Program-made: the position numbers and the translations under genes
In this document: piece after piece, positions 1 to 7,760 of the stretch
How positions within the stretch are numbered: the first letter of the stretch is position 1
Layout: every line of letters starts with the position of its first letter
The notes under the pieces: model-generated
Seen by the model: only the letters and a program-made list of their open reading frames with translations
The model's database searches: none
Told to the model about the DNA's origin: nothing
Source: Tetramitus jugosus
Lineage: Eukaryota; Heterolobosea; Eutetramitea; Acrasida; Vahlkampfiidae
DNA: 64,000 nucleotides
NCBI GenBank assembly: GCA_937625935.1
Contig: OW569389.1
Location: forward strand, 310,001 to 374,000
Direction: 5' to 3'

Positions 1-2
1 CG

Positions 3-1670
3 AATCCACTCCAATTCACTGACACACCTTCCTCCGGTATTATGACACCCATCAAAGAACTTACTACTCCTGCGTCCAATATATCATACATGTCTCCCTC
101 AAGATTTGATGATTTTACGATCAAGAGTCCACATTCCTATATGAAGCCTCCGACGAGAAGAGAATCAAGCTCATCTGTTGCCTCTTCCTCTTCTTCGTCG
201 GTCAAAACTCCATCTGTGCCAAACCACAGAGGAGGAACACCAGCAAGCACATCCAACTCCTTCTTTTGTACTCCATCTCCAATCAGTGCCCCAACTGAGT
301 TCAACACGCCTCAGGGACCAAACAGAAAACCAAAGCCAACCAAAAAACTTCAAGGTCCAATCAACAAGGTATTGAATCCAAAGCTGTTTGATGCTACACG
401 ACTACTGAACTCTTCCACAACAAGTTCAAACAGCAGTTTTATCGGCTCAGGTTCCATGACCAACAGTTCACTTCAACAGCTGAATGTTCCTTCATCGGCA
501 TCTTCAATATCCATCACACCAATGTTATCATCAAGGTCGTCATCCTCTTCCTCATCGTCTCTGTCGTCATCTCACCATGGCGAAGGAAATACTGAAGTAA
601 CAGAAAGAGAGATTATTTATTTATTCGAGCTGTTAGGAGCAATTAGTCGATCGCTTCAACTGTACTATCAATTCCGTTGCAAAGAAGCGATTCAATCATT
701 TACTCGGTTACCACCAAAGCACTTCCAGACTGGATGGGTTCTGTCCTATATCGGTCGATGCTACTTTGAGATGTCACAGTATGAAAATGGTGAAAAGACG
801 TTTGAACAGGTACTGAAGCTGGAGCCATATCGGCTTGATGGTCTGGAAGTGTACAGTACGATACTGTGGCACTTGAGAAAAAAGAAACAATTGAGTTTCT
901 TGGCTCATCACATGAGTGAAGTTGATAAATTGTCTCCTCAGACACTGTGTGCTATTGGAAACTGTTTCAGTTTACAAAAGGATCATGAATCAGCTCTACG
1001 GTTCTTTGAACGTGCTACAAAGGTTGACTCGTCATTCACTTATGCTTACACACTCGCTGGTCATGAAAGCTTTGCAAACGATGATCTAGAGGAGGCCTTG
1101 ATGAGTTATCGGACAGCTATTCGGATCGACTGCAGGCATTACAATGCCTGGTACGGAATTGGAATTGTGTATTTTAGACAGGAGAAGTTTGAACAAGCAG
1201 AATATCACTTTAGGAGAGCGCTGCAAATTAATGACAAGAGCTCTATTCTGTACTGTTATACTGGTATGGCTCTCATGGCACAACACAAGAATCATGAAGC
1301 ATTAGATATGCTGAACTGTGCCTTGCAGATTCATCCACAGAACCCTGTGGCTAAATTCAAGAAAGCCAATGTCCTCATGTCTCTCAACAATTCAAATGAG
1401 GCACTGCGTGAGCTAAATGAACTTAAATTACTTGTCCCTAAGGAAGCCTCAGTCCATTTCACAATTGGAAAAATTTATGCACAAATGGGTCTCAAGGATC
1501 AAGCACTGCTCAACTTCAATACAGCATTAGATCTGGAAAGAACGGGTCAAAAAGAAAACCCATTCATCAAAGAACAGATTGCCAAGCTCTTCGAAGAACA
1601 GATGGAGGATGATGAAGAATTGGATGATGACACAGCCAATGATCAGGATGAATATGACCAGTATGATTGA
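3..1670 (+). CDS. CDC27: CDC27/APC3, TPR subunit of the anaphase-promoting complex (5' truncated by window edge)
   Basis: The reading frame is open to the left edge of the window, so the first ATG at 42 is probably internal and the gene is partial. The N-terminal third seen here is Ser/Thr/Pro-rich low-complexity sequence, as in the linker of other Cdc27 proteins. From about residue 190 of the ATG-started frame to 520 there is a run of tetratricopeptide repeats with family signatures such as YSTILWHLRK, GNCFSLQ, AYTLAGHE and HYNAWYGIG. The tail is Asp/Glu-rich. Cdc27/APC3 is a scaffold of the APC/C ubiquitin ligase that docks the C-terminal tails of the Cdc20 and Cdh1 activators. The stop is followed at once by an AATAAA-like signal (1673). 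Identification is firm; the true start lies outside the window. Confidence 0.93.
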   Translation, partial: NPLQFTDTPSSGIMTPIKELTTPASNISYMSPSRFDDFTIKSPHSYMKPPTRRESSSSVASSSSSSVKTPSVPNHRGGTPASTSNSFFCTPSPISAPTEFNTPQGPNRKPKPTKKLQGPINKVLNPKLFDATRLLNSSTTSSNSSFIGSGSMTNSSLQQLNVPSSASSISITPMLSSRSSSSSSSSLSSSHHGEGNTEVTEREIIYLFELLGAISRSLQLYYQFRCKEAIQSFTRLPPKHFQTGWVLSYIGRCYFEMSQYENGEKTFEQVLKLEPYRLDGLEVYSTILWHLRKKKQLSFLAHHMSEVDKLSPQTLCAIGNCFSLQKDHESALRFFERATKVDSSFTYAYTLAGHESFANDDLEEALMSYRTAIRIDCRHYNAWYGIGIVYFRQEKFEQAEYHFRRALQINDKSSILYCYTGMALMAQHKNHEALDMLNCALQIHPQNPVAKFKKANVLMSLNNSNEALRELNELKLLVPKEASVHFTIGKIYAQMGLKDQALLNFNTALDLERTGQKENPFIKEQIAKLFEEQMEDDEELDDDTANDQDEYDQYD

Positions 1671-1819
1671 TCCAATAAAGACAACTCCACCTCGTTCGTC
1701 GGACAACTTTTTGGTTTCAGAGCTGCAGAATTCTTGGGAGATCTTATACACTTGAAAACAAAAATCTCCAATAGTTCACTCTCTTCAGATCTCGCTGAAA
1801 AACAAACCAAGGTCGGGAG

Positions 1820-3046
1820 ATGAAAAAACGGTTTTTGGATGATGAAAGCGAGATTGTCACAATCAAGAGAAAGAGAATCAATGAAGGTGATGAAACAAAG
1901 AGTGATGAAATGAATCTTGAAATTGGTTCTGAACTGTGCAAGGACACATGGTCAAAAATTGTTGAGTATTGTGACACTCGAGAATGGTTGAAATTGAGTT
2001 ACACTTGCAAAGGAATCAACCAATTCAAGTTCAATCGATCTCTCATGTTCAACAAGAAGAGAACACTTGTAAAAATGATGGAGAAACAAGCTATTCAATA
2101 CTTTTTTCGATTGAGTAAGGGTACGCTGTTTAATGTGGACATGGGGGATCCCAACGTAGTGGATGATCATTTCCAATTTTTGGAAGGCGTTCACACACTT
2201 GACATTAGTGGTTGCGAACAAATCACGGACAATGCATTTCAGCATTTGACTGGTATTCACACGCTTAATATGAGTCGTTGCAAGAAGCTCACAGGCAAAG
2301 CTTTATCTTATTTGAAAGGTATTCACACACTTCATATGGTGGTATGCGATCAAATATCTGACAGGGCTTTTGCTCATCTGGCAGGTATTCACACACTCAA
2401 TGTGGGTGGTTGTATTCAAATCACAGACACTACATTTTCTTTTTTGACAGGAATTCACACACTCAATATGAGCTTTTGCAATCAAATCACAGATGAAGCA
2501 TTTTCTCACTTGAGAGGAATTCACACACTCCAAATGATCAGTTGCAGGTACATCACAGACAAGGCATTCGCCTCTTTGGCTGGAATTCACACACTAGATA
2601 TGAGCCGTTGCAGACAAGTCACAGATGATGCATTCTCCCATTTGGCCGGCATTCACACACTTGACATAAGTGGTTGTGAACAAATCACAGACAAGGCATT
2701 TCAACATTTGACTGGTATCCACACACTTAAAATGAGCTGTTGCGATCAAATCACAGACAATGCTTTTCAGCATTTGACGGGTATTCACACACTCAATATG
2801 GGTGGTTGTAATCAAATCACTGACAACGCATTTCAACATTTGACAGGTATTCACACACTTGATATGAGTGATTGTAACCAGGAATCCATCACAGAGAAGG
2901 CATTAGTGAATCTTAAGGGTGTCCATCATCTCAGATGGTACAATAGTCAACGAGACAATGCTTTCATCAAAAAGGTAGTTGAGTACTTTGAGTCCAGTTC
3001 TACCAATCTTGTAGGAATGGTTTTATCCAGATATATCAGATTTTAG
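1820..3046 (+). CDS. F-box-like leucine-rich-repeat protein with eleven near-identical repeats
   Basis: This 408-residue protein has a basic/acidic N-terminus with a KRKR cluster (possible nuclear signal), then a weak F-box-like helix region (about residues 38-72), then eleven tandem LRRs from residue 125 to about 368 (2192-2923). Ten repeats are exactly 22 residues (66 bp) and the eleventh is 24. The consensus is HTLxMSxCxQITDxAFxHLxGI, a cysteine-containing LRR type common in large Naegleria families. Such proteins often pair an F-box with LRRs as substrate receptors of SCF ubiquitin ligases, but the F-box call here is weak. The stop is 188 bp from the convergent gene. No substrate can be inferred. 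Confidence 0.85.
   Translation: MKKRFLDDESEIVTIKRKRINEGDETKSDEMNLEIGSELCKDTWSKIVEYCDTREWLKLSYTCKGINQFKFNRSLMFNKKRTLVKMMEKQAIQYFFRLSKGTLFNVDMGDPNVVDDHFQFLEGVHTLDISGCEQITDNAFQHLTGIHTLNMSRCKKLTGKALSYLKGIHTLHMVVCDQISDRAFAHLAGIHTLNVGGCIQITDTTFSFLTGIHTLNMSFCNQITDEAFSHLRGIHTLQMISCRYITDKAFASLAGIHTLDMSRCRQVTDDAFSHLAGIHTLDISGCEQITDKAFQHLTGIHTLKMSCCDQITDNAFQHLTGIHTLNMGGCNQITDNAFQHLTGIHTLDMSDCNQESITEKALVNLKGVHHLRWYNSQRDNAFIKKVVEYFESSSTNLVGMVLSRYIRF
2192..2923 (+). repeat. Tandem 66-bp LRR-coding repeats (11 units)
   Basis: The units begin at the His-Thr-Leu codons. Units 1 and 8 encode almost identical peptides (HTLDISGCEQITD with N or K next), and units 8, 9 and 10 share the AFQHLTGI ending. This suggests recent unit duplication or gene conversion. 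The repeats also create long spurious antisense ORFs. Confidence 0.85.
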
Positions 3047-3234
3047 CTTCTACGAAACAATTCCGTGACAATTTATTATCGAATTAAGTCCTGAGAATGC
3101 GCTTCTGAAGGGCAGCCTCTCAGAAAGGGAAGGGAGACAAAAGGATCGACGAACTTCTGTTCGAACGACCCAGAAGATTATTCAGAGTTAGATGAAAGAG
3201 GGATCCAATAAAATCTTCCGTCATTACAATTCTT

Positions 3235-4128
3235 TTACTCTTGTCTACTGTACATGTCCAGCAGTTCACTGACAAAGTGTTTTGCGAAACGGATCTGATA
3301 ATCCACTGGGATCGTGTCTTGATGAGGAACATGAATAAACACCGAATCAAATCGCTTGTCATTCATCTTGTTCTTCTCACAAAACTCGAGGGAACGATAG
3401 TAAATGTAATTGCACAAGAATCGTCCTGGATCTTGCGAAGCAATCACATATTGCTCATTTAACAAATCCTGTTCCTTCTCCAGTTTCATTTTCTCTAACA
3501 GTTCTTGCTTCTTCTGGAGTGAGTTAGGGTCAGTTGACAGTGGATCCTTGGTCGAACTAGGACCTTCTTTCTCCGTCAAACGCTCATAAAAGGGTTCAAT
3601 AAATGAACGAATCTCCGGATGCTCACCTTCCTCTCTCAACACAGCATTCACTCGAGAGATGAGACGATCCGTGTCGATACAACTTGTCAGCACGGAATGG
3701 ATGGGACGCGCTTCATTAATTGGTTCCTCAAACGGTTGCAAGTGTGCATTGTCTGGTGCACGGAACGATTTTTCATTAAAGGCCATTGTTTCCACTTCGT
3801 ACCTCACATTGCTACCTGCGACTCCAAAGTGAATGAACAGATGATGGTCATCAACAACAACTTGTTCTTGTTCTGAAAGATTTTTTTTTTCACTCAAGGA
3901 CTTTAGTTTGTTGTCTTGGTTGACAAAGTATTGGTCAACCGAAGGAACACTTACATCCAAGATGTCAAATCGAAGAATTTTTTGGGAAGGATCCTGGGCC
4001 ATGACGAGATCTCTTTGGAAAGATGATTCCAGGTGTCGCACAATGTGTGTCGATGGATTGTCGATGATTCCATGAAAAGCACCAAAACCTGTCACCTGGA
4101 TATGAATTCTGCTGTTCTTTGATCTCAT
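3235..4128 (-). CDS. Pyroglutamyl-peptidase I (peptidase family C15)
   Basis: Cysteine peptidase that removes N-terminal pyroglutamate; normally cytosolic. The family start is seen near the N-terminus (VTGFGAFHG, then a NPS motif). Further on come a conserved HFGVAG segment, the catalytic Cys in DPGRFLCNYIYYRSL and the catalytic His in VFIHVPH. The family's middle is expanded here by a charged linker of about 60 residues around SSTKDPLSTDPNS. I start it at 4128 (MRSKNSRIH), just before the conserved first strand; the open frame runs back into the tRNA gene, so the longer version is unlikely. An alternative ATG lies at 4184. Only 57 bp separate the chosen ATG from the 3' end of the upstream tRNA on the same strand. 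Confidence 0.88.
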   Translation of the reverse strand: MRSKNSRIHIQVTGFGAFHGIIDNPSTHIVRHLESSFQRDLVMAQDPSQKILRFDILDVSVPSVDQYFVNQDNKLKSLSEKKNLSEQEQVVVDDHHLFIHFGVAGSNVRYEVETMAFNEKSFRAPDNAHLQPFEEPINEARPIHSVLTSCIDTDRLISRVNAVLREEGEHPEIRSFIEPFYERLTEKEGPSSTKDPLSTDPNSLQKKQELLEKMKLEKEQDLLNEQYVIASQDPGRFLCNYIYYRSLEFCEKNKMNDKRFDSVFIHVPHQDTIPVDYQIRFAKHFVSELLDMYSRQE

Positions 4129-4185
4129 TTTGTTTTTCTGAAGAAATCTGAAAACTTCTGACAAATTTTTAATCAAAAACGACAT

Positions 4186-4258
4186 CGCCCACCGAGGGGC
4201 TCGAACCCTCGACCACAAGGTTAAGAGCCTTGCGCTCTACCGACTGAGCTAGACGGGC
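4186..4258 (-). tRNA. tRNA-Lys (anticodon CTT)
   Basis: The 73-nt cloverleaf is read directly on the minus strand. The acceptor arm GCCCGTC pairs with GGTGGGC (two G-T wobbles). The D arm contains the A box TAGCTCAGTCGG. The anticodon stem CAAGG/CCTTG holds the loop CTCTTAA with anticodon CTT. The T arm contains the B box GGTTCGAGCCC, and the discriminator base is G. No intron is present and CCA is not encoded. A T5 run (AAAAA at 4175-4179 on the plus strand) lies 6 nt past the 3' end and is a fitting RNA polymerase III terminator. Confidence 0.95.
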
Positions 4259-4279
4259 TTGGATATTGAATGATCCGCT

Positions 4280-4315
4280 ATAAATGTTCAGTGATCATAT
4301 CCCTACTATGGTGAA
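4280..4315 (+). mobile_element. 5' stub of non-LTR retroelement copy B (end of the endonuclease domain)
   Basis: The stretch from about 4282 can be read as M-F-S-D-H-I-P-T-M-V-K, the final SDH motif of an apurinic-type endonuclease. It resumes at 7761 after the inserted copy A. Copy B is therefore 5'-truncated, lacking ORF1 and most of the endonuclease. Its left end lies within about 30 bp of the tRNA 5' end. The exact boundary between host DNA and element is uncertain. Confidence 0.65.
4299..4315 (+). repeat. Target-site duplication, left copy (copy A insertion)
   Basis: The 17-nt sequence atccctactatggtgaa occurs here and again at 7744-7760, directly flanking copy A. It belongs to the interrupted copy B, because the right-hand copy continues into the rest of copy B. 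Confidence 0.85.
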
Positions 4316-4324
4316 AAAAAAACC

Positions 4325-4966
4325 ATGGAAACAAATGCAAACATTCCATCCTCTCCGGGGGCAAGGGAGTACTCGCGTGACGGGTACGCAGTATGGACAG
4401 TACAGCACATTGGAAGTAGCATCAACAAAAAAGAAGTCGTGATCAAGGGTACACAGTGCCATAACACAGCACCAACAATTGCAAAAATGATTGGCTCAAG
4501 GTACAAGGAGTGGATTACTCGTGCACATGTCAGAAGATGGGAGAAAGGCCAGTTTATTGCGTGGGTGAACGTAAAGGACGATAAACTCTATGAGTTTGCT
4601 GAGATGTTCAATGAGTCAAGAAGAATCGCAAACGCTCATGCATCCATCAAGAGAGGTCTTGACTCGGAGAAAAAACTTGTGGTTCACAAGGTCCTCGGCA
4701 GGTCAAAGGACGACATCACTAAACTCGTTGGAGAGGACAGAGTTCATCACGTGGAAGTTAAGGGCAGCACAGCATTTGTCACGATGACATCCCAGTCATA
4801 TGCTCATACTGTCATTGGAAACAAGCAGATTGGAGCAGAGATTAGCCCATATGTCCAGAGAAATCAGGATCCAATGAAAATAATGTCCAAGAAGATACAA
4901 AGGATCACTGATTCCTTAAACAAGCAGATGGAAGAGCTAAAGAGAAGAGTTGCACAACGAGCCTGA
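4325..4966 (+). CDS. Retroelement ORF1, N-terminal part (copy A)
   Basis: This 213-residue frame has no recognised domain. It is clearly homologous to the first ORF of copy C (10927-11451): shared landmarks are YAVWT, EVVI-x-G, FIAWVNVK/FVAWVTVK and KLYEFAE/RIYEFVE. It ends in a basic, probably helical or coiled segment. By position it is the retroelement's ORF1 product, which in LINEs binds the element RNA. RNA binding is inferred from position only. The next ORF starts 8 nt after the stop in another frame. Confidence 0.6.
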   Translation: METNANIPSSPGAREYSRDGYAVWTVQHIGSSINKKEVVIKGTQCHNTAPTIAKMIGSRYKEWITRAHVRRWEKGQFIAWVNVKDDKLYEFAEMFNESRRIANAHASIKRGLDSEKKLVVHKVLGRSKDDITKLVGEDRVHHVEVKGSTAFVTMTSQSYAHTVIGNKQIGAEISPYVQRNQDPMKIMSKKIQRITDSLNKQMEELKRRVAQRA

Positions 4967-4974
4967 AGAAGGCT

Positions 4975-5622
4975 ATGAACAAGAAAATGAGTGGAAAAGT
5001 ACATAAATCAAAGAGAGGAGAGCTTCAAAGAGTAGATGAAGTATCTGGTGAGTCACCAGACGATGACATTTCAATGCTAGGAGATGAAACAATCTCTGAA
5101 CAAGATGGCTCAACCGCTGGAGAACAAACTACTAGCGTTGCACCACCCGGGTTGGGAGAAGAAATGAATGTTGACGAGCCAATGGTACTCACAACTCCGG
5201 AGATAGAGCCACCAAGTGTTGAAGTAATAGGGGAGGGCGCTACGATAGTTCAGGATCCAATACCTATGGGTGAAAATGAGAACACTGAAGCCCAGCTGCT
5301 TGAGGAGAGGAGGAAAATGTTAGTGAGAGCGAGAAGAGAGAAGAGACGGGAGCGTGCACTCTCAGATAGCCAAGCGCTCATCTACAAGTTCACTGTGCCT
5401 AGAGAAGATACTCCTATAAAGGAGAGTGGAAAGAGAGGTCCCAATACAGCCCTCTCAGAAAACTCAAGGAAAAGAGCTTTATTGAAGACCCCGGTTCGGC
5501 TGGCCGATATGATTGATATTGTTCAGGCCAGTAAGGAAGTGGCGCGTGCTGTGACCAGCCTTGTGACACACAGTAATGAGGTGTCTCAACCCCAGTCAGA
5601 CCACACATCTCAATTATGTTGA
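4975..5622 (+). CDS. Retroelement ORF1, C-terminal part (copy A)
   Basis: This 215-residue acidic, low-complexity frame has a basic cluster near residue 120 (RARREKRRERA). It corresponds in position to the second ORF of copy C (11626-12051), which is likewise charged and disordered. It may be a separate ORF or the frameshifted rest of ORF1. Its stop overlaps the start of the endonuclease ORF in the string ATGTTGA (5616-5622), a layout compatible with termination-reinitiation coupling. Confidence 0.5.
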   Translation: MNKKMSGKVHKSKRGELQRVDEVSGESPDDDISMLGDETISEQDGSTAGEQTTSVAPPGLGEEMNVDEPMVLTTPEIEPPSVEVIGEGATIVQDPIPMGENENTEAQLLEERRKMLVRARREKRRERALSDSQALIYKFTVPREDTPIKESGKRGPNTALSENSRKRALLKTPVRLADMIDIVQASKEVARAVTSLVTHSNEVSQPQSDHTSQLC

Positions 5623-6784
5623 AGGTGATGTGGTACATCAACGGCATAAAGGGTAAAGCCAATGATGTCGTGGACTTTCTGGAGTCTGAGCAAATAGATG
5701 TGTTGCTAATACAGGAGGCAACTAACATTGATGAAGCATGGTACAAGGTACTCAGCAGGAAGTTAGAGAGAATTAAGTGTGTTCTGGTGTGTGATCTTCC
5801 CAATCAACACTTGGCAGCAATTGTCAGAACCACTACTGTCCCATCATATGGAGTGATGCACAGTGAATCCAGGTTGCAAGTAATCAAGGTATCAACGGTG
5901 GATGAGTCGATTACGATAGCTAACCACTATGGACCTCACAAAAAGAATCGTGAACATTACAAATCAATCGGGGCTGTCCAAGGAAAGTTCATTTTAGGAG
6001 GTGATCATAATGCCGTTACAGCTGCTACTGACCGGTCCTCGAACAGAGTAGACGAAAACACGCTATTACTGCTGCAAATGTTGAAGGAGAACAACCTGTG
6101 TGACACCAATGAGGTAATGGGAGTAGAAAGATTCCATACATTCTTCCGCAGGAATTCCTCGTCGAGAATAGATTCAGTATGGTGCAACCAAGCAATAATA
6201 GAAGCAATTGACAAGGTAGAAATGTTCACATCCAATGGTGTAGCGATCATGTCCCTACTTTAGTCAAGATAAAAGCCAGAACTGGCACAAATACTGTGTA
6301 TAGTGGAACGATGTTTAAGTTTCCCAAGGACAAGAAAGACCCGAGATGGGTCCATTATGGTAAGGAGCTCATCAGGGAGCTAGAAGGGAGTAGTGTAAGT
6401 GCAATAGAAGATGTAAATGAGCAGTGTCAAATTATAACATCCTCTATCATCAAACATGCTAAAGTGTTTGAAGTGGAAGGAACAGTGAAGAGGTGTCTGG
6501 TAAGAGGGACACGGAAGCGAAGCAGTTGCTGCTTGACACGCTTGAGGAAATCAAGCACACACAAACATTCCAACATGAGAATGTCTTCCAGTCAAGCAAC
6601 CGTCTCGAGTACGTCAAGAACACTTACCTTAAGTGGTGTGCGCAAAGGATGCACACCCAAGGCATTACACTTAACAATGGGAGCACCTACCGCAATTGTG
6701 ACGATTGTAACATTGCCCGGTATGTTCCAACAACTATTCTCAAGAAGCTGTTCAAGGGTGGAATCACTAACAGAAATCAGCTGA
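5616..6784 (+). pseudogene. APE-type endonuclease and linker of ORF2, frameshifted (copy A)
   Basis: Residues 1-210 show the order of motifs of LINE apurinic-type endonucleases: WYINGIKGK, LLIQEA (metal-binding Glu), HYGPH, GGDHNA, RIDSVW and finally SDHVPT. The last motif is in a different frame, so a one-base frameshift lies around 6238-6246; the frame then stays open to 6784, although the true coding frame changes again at the RT deletion near 6485. The endonuclease nicks target DNA for target-primed reverse transcription. All key motifs survive, but the ORF is broken. Confidence 0.75.
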
Positions 6785-7613
6785 TGGTTGGTGTGAGAGT
6801 CATGAGTTTAAAGGAAATCAAAAACAAGTTCCCAGGATGCAAGATTGGACCAAGGTCTCATGAGTTGTTGACAATAATGGTGTCACAAATGAGTGCACTT
6901 CGACGTTAGAAACTAACGCCAGAGTCTCTGTAGAGCAAACTTTGATGATAGGACAATATCCCGTCGAGAGCAGAGAGCAAATACAGTTGCGAATGGAGCA
7001 TGAGAGACTCTGCAGGATTAGAGAGATTGGTGGTCTGTGGTGGTTACAAGTTGAAGCAATGGATGGTGGGGTGGACTTTAGTTTTCTAAAGTACCCCCAC
7101 AAGATTGACAGAAAGCTGGAGTGGTTCTATGCACAAGTGCGCAGTGGTACTTTGCACACTCGAGAAGTCATGAGGGTATTGTATGGAAAAAATGAAGCTC
7201 CAACCGTGTGTGAAAGATGTAACAAGGAGTCAGAGACTATTCTACATTGTCTCATTCGCTGTCCACGAGCCATATTGATTAGAAGAAGACTGGCTATGTC
7301 GGTCGGTGATGAACTGAGTGGTCTGGGAGTCCATCCAAAACACAAGATAGACCTATGGTTCGACTCGGTGTGTTGGAAAGGAGGTAAGATGAGTGTGCAA
7401 CCAAACCGAAAATCGAGCAAAGAGTTCCTCCTAGGTATGATGGGTGTAGAGAAGGAAGCAGTGGATCAAATTATGAGAGGGATGAGGAAGAACGGAATCA
7501 AGAAAGATATTGCGGAAAAGAGAGCCAGAACATTTGTGAACAAAGTGAAAAGGAGGTGCGTCGAAACCCTTCACCAATTGTACACCTCCTATAAGGAGGG
7601 AACAAAACAATGA
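6486..7613 (+). pseudogene. C-terminal zinc-finger region of ORF2, frameshifted (copy A)
   Basis: It begins just after the RT deletion with SGKRDTEAKQLLLDTL, matching copy B from about 9690. The frame changes near 6900-6915 and then runs to 7613. It carries a C-x2-C-x8-H-x4-C finger (CERCNKESETILHCLIRC), the zinc-binding region seen after the RT in several LINE families, followed by a basic C-terminus. It no longer encodes an intact product. Confidence 0.7.
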
Positions 7614-7679
7614 TGCCCTACGGGCACCATTGTTAGAATTAAGAAGTAATGGAGGAGATAACGCTCTTTGAGCGTTATC
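7585..7679 (+). other. Three consecutive stem-loops at the 3' end of copy A
   Basis: Stem 1 is 7585-7590 with 7594-7599 (6 bp, loop ATA). Stem 2 is 7606-7618 with 7622-7634 (12 pairs and one A-C mismatch) and includes the ORF stop. Stem 3 is 7657-7666 with 7670-7679 (10 perfect pairs, loop TTT). In several LINE families a 3' hairpin is the reverse transcriptase recognition signal; that role here is inferred. Confidence 0.6.
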
Positions 7680-7743
7680 CATTGTAAATATTCAGATAAT
7701 AAAACAGAGCAACCAGTTGGTTGTATTAAAAAAAAAAATAAAA

Positions 7744-7760
7744 ATCCCTACTATGGTGAA
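7744..7760 (+). repeat. Target-site duplication, right copy (copy A insertion)
   Basis: This is identical over 17 nt to 4299-4315. It directly follows the A-rich tail of copy A and continues into copy B. Confidence 0.85.

Larger units (their letters stand above)
4316..7743 (+). mobile_element. Non-LTR (LINE-like) retroelement copy A, nested, with internal RT deletion
   Basis: The element runs from just after the left 17-bp duplication to a poly(A)-like tail (7729-7743, A-rich) that abuts the right duplication. It carries ORF1 in two frames, an APE-type endonuclease ORF, a linker, and then the C-terminal zinc-finger part of ORF2. The reverse transcriptase core is missing. Comparison with copy B places the deletion junction near 6485 and suggests about 1.8 kb is lost. 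Several frameshifts show the copy is dead. The 3' end holds three stem-loops and an AATAAA-like signal before the A tail. Confidence 0.88.

Noticed and set aside
1952-2854. Long minus-strand ORFs opposite the LRR array (1952-2260, 2303-2590, 2594-2854)
   Set aside because: They are produced by the repeating LRR codons read backwards and repeat the same peptide; no domain or independent signal.
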